Shown piece by piece: positions 27,601-36,600 of a DNA stretch of 64,000 bases. A model generated the notes under the pieces. It worked only from the letters and a program-made list of their open reading frames with translations, had not been told where the DNA came from and did no database searches. Within the stretch, counting starts at the first letter, position 1. Every line of letters begins with the position of its first letter. The position numbers were made by a program, and so were the translations under genes. The stretch is taken from contig CM049311.1 in the NCBI GenBank assembly GCA_026874595.1, forward strand, positions 72,336,453 through 72,400,452. Direction: 5' to 3'. The stretch comes from Sipunculus nudus (Eukaryota; Annelida; Sipuncula; Golfingiida; Sipunculidae).

Positions 27601-30600
27601 TATGGAAACCAAAGGTTACACAATAGATAAACAGACCAACACTGCCCACACCTAATACCCACAGTTTACAAAATGGATATCATCAAATATTTCATGCAAG
27701 AATTTTCTGTTAGTTTGACCATGAATTAAGAAGAACAGCCTCTTCACTGGCCATTTTTGGTTAAGTGGTGACTTCAGTAATAATTAAACAAAATCTTCAC
27801 CATATGAGCACTAAACTTCTGTTCCTTATACTCAAATAATGGTTCAGAATGACTCAAGCAATGTGTTAGCACAAGTATGTGTATGGTATATGTATGTGGT
27901 ACACAATCATATGATGCTGGTAATCAGACACAATATTTGTATCCCCGATAAAGTCAGGATACAATGGTTAAAGCACAGTCACGCCGCCACCACTGCCACC
28001 GCAGAGATTTTATTTGGATGTGATAACTCAAAAAATTTTTACGAATTTTTACCACACTTGACATGTGCATAGATATGGGTGGGAGGATGAAGCCTATTTA
28101 AAATAGGGTCATGACTGAGTGCTCATATCTCTGGAATGGTTCAAGGTATTGGTCTAAAATTTGGCATGTCCATCCGTCTTGTTAAGTTTTCTCATAAACT
28201 AGACAGGTGGTGGCACCTACCTTCCCACTTTTGTAGAATAAATTAATGCCCTTTATTTGAGGAGTGATTTGCCCTATTGGCCTGAAAATGTTCATATCCT
28301 TGGACTGCTCTACCTTGTACTCAAGACTTGTGGTGCTTTTTGCAATCATTTTGCTGTAGGTCCATCTGTACATGTGCTTTGGGTAAAATTTGCTCATCTG
28401 GAGTGGTTGAAGGTATTGGTTTTAAATTTGGCATATCTATCTATCTTGTTAAATTCTCTCGTAAACCAGACAGGTTGCACCACCTACCTTCTTGTTTTGT
28501 TAAAATAAATTAATGCTTTTTTCTCAAAGTGATTTTACTCTATTGGCCCCTATTTTTGGTGAAAAAATATTGTTTCTCAATTCAATAGATGGAAGAAACC
28601 AGAGTCGCTTGCCAAGTGTCAGTATATGCTGCTAAAGATGGGGGGCCTTTTCTGAAAGGGGAGGAGGGGTTAATTGTCTGGGGATACTATGGCACCGTAG
28701 GTGCCAAGAAATATCTAGTTTCTCTTGGAAGTGATTCCATGTATATGCATTATGCATGCGTATAAATGTCTGCATGTGCAGCATGTTTCAATTTGCATTC
28801 TATATCGACTGTAAACAGCATATGCATGTTAACAGATTGGGGCCACTGGAAGTTGCCCACTATGACATCAGTGATTGGGTATTCCTCTGGAAGATGACTT
28901 CTCTGCTCCCGCGACACTTTAATATATCCCCAGTTCCGCTGTATATGTACTACATATGCATACATACTACTGGAATCACAGGCAGCCATTTTCTAGCTAC
29001 ATATGCACCAAATACACATATTGCATACACATTCTGTTGTTGCCTTTTCTGTTCACAAGAGCTTTAATTTGGCAATATTCACGAATTGGAAATAATTGCA
29101 AATATATCACCCTCAGGAATAAGATGCCCAATACACTGGGGCAATGATGCATATGTACCAATGGATTAGTTAAATCACACCTCTGGAAACATGGTTCATT
29201 AATCAGCAACCTAATCTGTGCATGGTACTGGAACCAGTGCATGCAAACACATCATAATGTAATATATATGACCACTGTAACAGGAATAAATGAGATAGTG
29301 TGGGATTTATTCCTATCATATAATAAATATAAATACTGGGGTACTTAGATTTATTTTCCAGTGTGATAATGAAAATGAAACCCTCACTAAACATTCAAAA
29401 TGAAGAAATCACAAAATTTCAACTCACTATGAAGCCAACAACAGTATGAGGAATGCTAGCTTTACTGTCCCGCCTGAGGACTTACCTGATGAGATCAAGA
29501 AACGCGTCGAGCGTGGCCACCTTCTTATTGTACAGGCCATCTCCCAGCTCCTCTTTAATGGAGGGGTCACCAGGATGGATCACCAACACGCATATAATTC
29601 CTACGATGGCTGCCAAGATGGTCGTACTGAAGTAGTAGATCAATGCTCGTGAACCCATTTTACCACTGGATTTCGCATCCAGCTGGGACAGACCTGAAAT
29701 CATATAAACACAAACTCAAACAAATTGACACAAAATTTGCATTCATGAAACATTATAATAAACTGATAAGCTTAAGCAAATAATAATATTGTCAAAGACT
29801 ACAGGGTACACATGATTTCAGAACAAATAATGAAGCCATCAAAGGGCAACCCAAACTTTTTTGATAAAATTTATCTCAAAACGGACCATTTAACAGATAG
29901 TACCCTTGCATTCTTCTTCATGTCACCTTCACAGCCCTGCAATTCACCCAAAATGCCCAAACGATGTAGTTCAGCTATCTTTTTTTATTAGCTAAAGTCC
30001 TTTGACTCAGGTAGAAAATATGTGTTTTTTTTTTGTTTTTTTTTTCAGTTAACCTGGTCTGATATTTTCAATCAACAGTTGAAAACAGAAACTTTGCAGA
30101 GAAACTTGGGACTGGAATTAAGATAATTAAATTTTGTAGGAGGTGTAATCAGTTTAGTCCAACAGATATCAACCGGCACACCAAATTTGGGGCTATCTAT
30201 ACAGCCATTCCTGAGAAATTCCTAATTCTTTATAGATTTTACCATGCATTAAGGGGCAAATTCAAGATAAAGGTCACTGTCATAAAGAAGTGCAGGACAA
30301 TCTATTAAAATGACAATATTTTGAAGATTAATCTGAAATCAAATTTAAATTATCCAGCAGACAATTTCTTGCAGGTAAGGCCTTGCTTTGCAATCCTAAT
30401 GCACAATGATAGCATGAAAGATAACTGGTGATCACAAAGAAAATTACTGGCTTTTAAACTTTAAGTATTTGTTTGTTGCTGTTTGGATGTAAATTTTACA
30501 AAAAAATAAAATATATATTACCCAATTTTATCATATCTACCAAACTCTCCTTACATTTGTTATACTTTTTTTGTTTGTATGCAGAAGATCTAAAGTCAGG

Positions 30601-33600
30601 CCGATGTATTTTAAAAAAAATTTGTGCCGAGATGAATCTAGAGAGAGTTAATTGGAGTCCGACAGTCTCCATATTTTGGCTTTTGATTTATTGTGGATTT
30701 TGAAATGATAAATCACTGGTACCTGCTCTCTGAGAGAGAGATTAATTTCTGATGTCCTGGTGAGGAAGGAGAGAGAAGTAACGTGGAAACCCTGGCCAAG
30801 ACTTATAGGCAGCAAATGCCAATAATACCTTTTCCTTTGTTTTCCAATTTAAGGGTCATAATCAGAGACGTGGTTTCTTGGGATTATGACCATAATGAGT
30901 CGCACCTGGGAAGTAAATTATTCATCAAAAAGAATGGTAAAGCTCCCTCCACGAGGATGTGAACACCACGTTGAGTTGCACTTTTGTTTTTGCACCTTTA
31001 ATCAGAGAGTCGTATGCCTTTGGGACTGGAACTGGTGAATATTTAACGGTGAACTCCGCTGTCAGACGGTGTGATGATGTACTGCCAGTCGTGTGACAGC
31101 AACAACTATTTCAGGCTCAGGCAAACTGCTGATGCACATGAATATTTCATCAAGCTGGGGGACTTGTTGCTTCCACGACAGTTCCTGTTTTCCTACTCAA
31201 GAATGGTTAGCAGTCACTTCATGTGTTTTTTTACTAATTCTTTCAGAATGCTTGCCAGGATATGGCTCTTGGTAGTTCACAGACTCTGACATTACAGCTA
31301 TCCTATGACTTTAATAACAAGGTGGTAATACCAAAACCCTAGGTCAAAAAAACTTCCTGAAGATTAAAATATAATACTCTCTCATAACAGTGTAATGACC
31401 TTTTCAAAAAGACTGAGGGGCCGATTTCATAACCTTATATGGAGGCAAGAGATATTATGTTTTACCCTTGGATTGTCTGTGTGCAATTTTATGCAGTATG
31501 TGTTCTGAACAGTTTTTTTTTATTTAAACATAAAATCAGAATATCCAGAGAACCTGCAGGCAAAAAATGAGTTTAACCCTAACAAAATGTCAACATTAAT
31601 ATTGAATGTCTATACAAAGAACTTCTGCACAGTGGTAACTACATCTGCCTTTCCAGTCGAGACACAGAGAGGATTGACCTTCAAATCTGACAACTACAGG
31701 TATCATAAAGATTGACAGATTAAATTCACCAGCACTAGTACAGCTGTAACTAGGCACACAAGTGGGTGGAACAAGTTATGTGAGCGCTGGCTTTGTTGAA
31801 AAACATCCACAGGAATATGGTCTAGCTCACTTCAGGTAACACCTACATACTGGGTCAGAGGTCAGCTGGTTGAACAGAAAACCTTACTGCCAAGTTCACT
31901 GGGCTCCAGTTTTGAGTTGTTTTAATGTAAAGTGACGGGATATCCAAAGACCACAAATGTAGTTTCTGACATGGACACCAGATGGCTACCTCTCACATGC
32001 TTTTCAAAGCAAACATGAGAAGCCACAAGGCCAAATAAATTAAAAGGTATGGTTCTCAGGCAGCGCCTGCGTCAATTTTAACCCCCCGCATCAAATATTT
32101 TTATTTTGATACAATTTCCTTTGTTATGTAGTGCCTTTACCTGTTTAGCAAAATAAAATTTTGTTATATTCCCTGATCATACAACATTTTTACAGAAATA
32201 TACCAAAAAAAGGTAAAAAATAAAATACTGCCTGCCTGCAGTGGTTTCTGAAAAAAAAGTGCCTGAGAACCATACCTTTTTTTAATTTTTTGGCAAAATG
32301 GCAGGTTTTACGAACTCTCTCATGTATTTTTTTTTATTCATTTTTGTGTTATGGTTTCACCTCATGAACGGTACAAGATGCATCTTGTTTTGCTACCTAT
32401 GGATTAAAAAGACTCATTAAATCTGTCACTTGATACCTGATATAAGACTGAAAATTTTTTGATTAAGTAGCTAATGCCCCACTGCCACCTGAGATTTTAA
32501 TGAGGGAAAGTATAAAACCAAGATAAAAAGTGGAAATAATCTAGAAAAGAAAGAATATTAATAAATTTTTTTTTAATCTGATTACACATAAATAATACTG
32601 ATAAAGAAGAAGTACTAAAAGATCATCTTAAGGATGAAGATTTTACATGAAAAATTTTCCAACTTGATAAAGTAACAAGTGACCCTTGGGTCATGACACC
32701 AAGATGAATTTGACATGTATACAGGTAATGCATGAATTAATAATTGATGTTATGATCTGGTAAAAATATTTTTTAAGGAACCTTGAACAATGGGTAGAAT
32801 AACTGCCAGAGTGCTAACAATAATGTTTTTTTCCCCTGATGCTTAGAAAATAGGTTACAGCAAGAAGATTTTACTAATAACTCCAAAGATGCTACCCCAG
32901 ATGCTTAGTAAGAAGTTTTTAGGTCAAACTGCTATGACATCTGACTTATAGGGTATTCGAAACATGTTGTTTTGCACAGCTCTCAGAATAAAGGTCACAA
33001 TGACCTTATTTTGGATGTCAAAGGAGACGTTATTAAGAAAGACATATCTAGAGCCAACAGTTAAGATTTGTGACTGGTCTTACTTCTGGCTGCTCAAAAT
33101 TAGATTTTCTGTCGATAGCTCAGAGAATATAGGTCACAGTGACCTAATTTCAGGACTCAAATGAGACTTGACAAGGACCTCACTTGATAACATATTAAAG
33201 GTTCTAGGTCCAACAGTAAAGTATAGTGCCATGTCTGATTGTCTATGTGCTCATAGTCATATTTTTGGCCAGCTGCTTGCAGAATAAAAGTCATCTTGAC
33301 CTCCTTTCAAGTTTCAAAGGAGATTTGGGCAGAACTTACTTGAATGTTGTGTTATAACATTCTATGGACAGGGTAGGTTTTCTGCCGGGCAGATATGTAT
33401 TTCTTCCCTGCCTATGCCAGAAATAAGGCAGAAAACCATTGTGTTTCTGCCAGGCAGAAATGGCAGATTTAAGTATCAAAATATATATTGTATTTTTAAA
33501 AGAAATAGTAATCTAAATAAATCAAAAGCTGCTTTAAATACAAGCATTTATTATAACATTTAGAAATGATAGTCATTTTATTAAATTTAGTCGATGATAA

Positions 33601-36600
33601 TAAGGCCTCAATGCACCTCTTCACTTTCTGTAACAAGCAAGGTTTGCAAGCTCTAGGCAGGGAGAGGGGAATATTAAGCAACAGGATTATAAACTGGTTT
33701 TAACTGCCACCTGTAAACAGCAATTTGCATAAATTGAAATCTGCCAAAATTTATAACCAAGAGACTTATAAGAACTATTGTGACCCAGTGGTATAGTCAC
33801 AGGGCTGTTTTTGACTCAAAATGTTCAGGTGAATGTGCTGCCTGATTTCCAGTTGACTGGGATAATGCAGCCCCATCTCTAGAGCCTGTACTGTCCTGTA
33901 GGTTCCTAAGCAGGAGACTTAATGTAGGCACATGGGTTCCTAGGCTCAGGTAATGTCTTAATCACAGCCTTTTAGCTTTGCTGATATGCATAAACTTGTT
34001 TACATAGTCATTCCAGTGCACTGGTACCTGTAACAGGACTTCCTAAGGCTGGGCATCTGAGGGGAAAGGTTGAGCAAGCGTTTACTATCAATGAGAGTGA
34101 TGTGGAAAGATCATGTGCTCTTTCATGCATGGCATAATGCAGACTGTGATGATGCTAACAGAGCCTCTTGACTTTTGGTGCAGGGTCCTTGGTTAAGTTT
34201 AGCTTATTATTGACCCCCCGCCCTTCCTATAGTTGAGGTTGCACAAGCCTTCTTCAAGGTGTACCTGGACCCTCAATTATTTATTAATATATATTATATA
34301 TTATATATTCTGTTACAAGTTTACACCTTGCTCATTTTCACTGCTGTTATATTACTGCTGTTTCATATTTAAATTGGTTAGCTATTATATATTCATTTTA
34401 TTGCAGTTTTCAGGGTATTTCTGTCCTTATGGCAGAAATAAGGGCAGAAAATCTATCTGCCACACGGCAGTTGCTGGCCAGTAACCAATGGCAGAAATGG
34501 CAATGGCAGAAACTTGCCAACCCTGTCTATGGCCTAACAATTACAATTTTTTCCTGTCTGGTTGTTCAAAATCATGTTTTTGCCCATTCACTCGCAGAAT
34601 ATGTCATCATGACCTAATTTCAAAATTTGCCCAAGACTTCCCTGTATATTACACTTGAAGATTCTAGGGTTAACAGATTCAGTTTGTGCACATCTGACTT
34701 CCAGGGTGCTCAAACAAGTTTTTTTTTCCTGTAGCTCATAGAAAATAGGTCACAATGACCTATTTTCATATTTCCAAGGACATTTACCCAGGACCTCCCT
34801 GAATGTTACATCAGAAGACTGAAGACCAAATTGATAATAATTCTGCCCTGTCGGATTCTCCAGATGCCCATAATCATGCTTTTTCAGCCAGGTTGCCATG
34901 AATTTATTTCAAGTTTCTGAGAAAATTTGCCCAGAAACTCCCTGGATGATGCATGCCTAAGAAGATTCTGGGCCTAAAGGTACCAATTTAGGTCCATCTT
35001 AATTTCAGGGTGTTCAATTCATGTTTTTTCCTATAGCTTGCAGAATAAAGGTCACAGTGACCTAATTTCATGTTTCCTAGGACATCTATCCAGTACTTCA
35101 ATGAATGTCACATTAGAAGATTATAGGCCTTATGGATACAATTTCTGCCCTGTCCAACTTTCTGGACACTTAAAATCATGTTTACGGCCAGTAACTTGCA
35201 GAATATAGGTACCTGATGTAAGACTGGATATGATAAGTGAATGACTACGTTTCTGAAATAAGACTGGATATGATAAGTATATGACTACGTACCTGATATA
35301 AGACTGGATATGATAAGTATATGACTACGTACCTGATATATGACTGGATATGATATGATAAGTATATGACTACGTACCTGATATAAGACTGGATATGATA
35401 AGTATATGACTACGTACCTGATATAAGACTGGATATGATAAGTATGTGACTACGTACCTGATATAAGACTAGATATCATAAGTGGATGACTACTAACCTG
35501 AAATAAGACTAGATATGATAAGTATATGACTACATACCTGATATAAGACTGGATATGATAAGTATATGACTATGTACCTGATATAAGACTGGATATGATA
35601 AGTATATGACTATGTACCTGATATAAGACTAGATATCATAAGTGGATGACTACGTACCTGATATAAGACTAGATATGATAAGTATATGACTACGTACCTG
35701 ATATGAGACTAAATATGATAAGTGGATGACTACGTACCTGATATAAGACTGGATATGATAAGTGGATTACTATGTACCTGATATAAGACTGAATACGATA
35801 AGTGTATGACTACGTACCTGATACAAGACCAGATATGATAAGTGGATGATTACGTACCTGATATAAGACTGGATATGATAAGTGGAAGGATGAGCATTTT
35901 CAACATCCTCATGAGAACGTCTCCAGGGAAAGCAATAAACATTATGACATCAGCGCTGGGTTTGGCTGATCTGCCTGCAAATCCAATCACTGCTCCCAAT
36001 AAGACACCTGCTATCGTCAGAACTAGCAAAAGGTTCTTTTTCATCCAGGATAGAAACTGTAAAGACAAGAGGCTGATAGTGTAATTACTGGTGCTGTAAT
36101 ATATTGTTACATAGTCAAATATTGTATAATAAAGCTTAAACCCCATGTGAGCCTATATGCATATGTGTGCCTGTGCCTCTATTGTGGGCACCCTTGGGTT
36201 TAGGCCAAACTGCCCACATTATAGAGGTGCCTACTTTATGGCTGTGAAGACTTCAACATAATGAGAAAGAAACTGACTGTCAAAAACTGCTCACTATATA
36301 GAGGTGCCGCTTCATAAAGGCGTCCACTAGGAGAGGTTCCACTGTGTAAATATATATGTATACATATATACATATTGCATGCTGGCAGACAGGGGAGTTT
36401 TACACAGTCATAAAAATCATACGCCTGATTTTGCCATAAATATTCTAATATACTTGTAACATAGTGTGACAGTTAGGGTTTATATTCAGATAAGGAAACT
36501 GTAAATGTTTACAATTATTCTTCAGTCTAGTGATTTTCCTGAAAGGGGTTACACAGCTCATAAATGACAATCTATACATTAACATATAATATTCAGTGAA

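Noticed and set aside
35210-35857. Regular 40-bp repeat resembling a CRISPR array
   Set aside because: Units are contiguous with no unique spacers, and the unit is a copy of the adjacent exon end and splice donor in a eukaryotic gene. It is a minisatellite.
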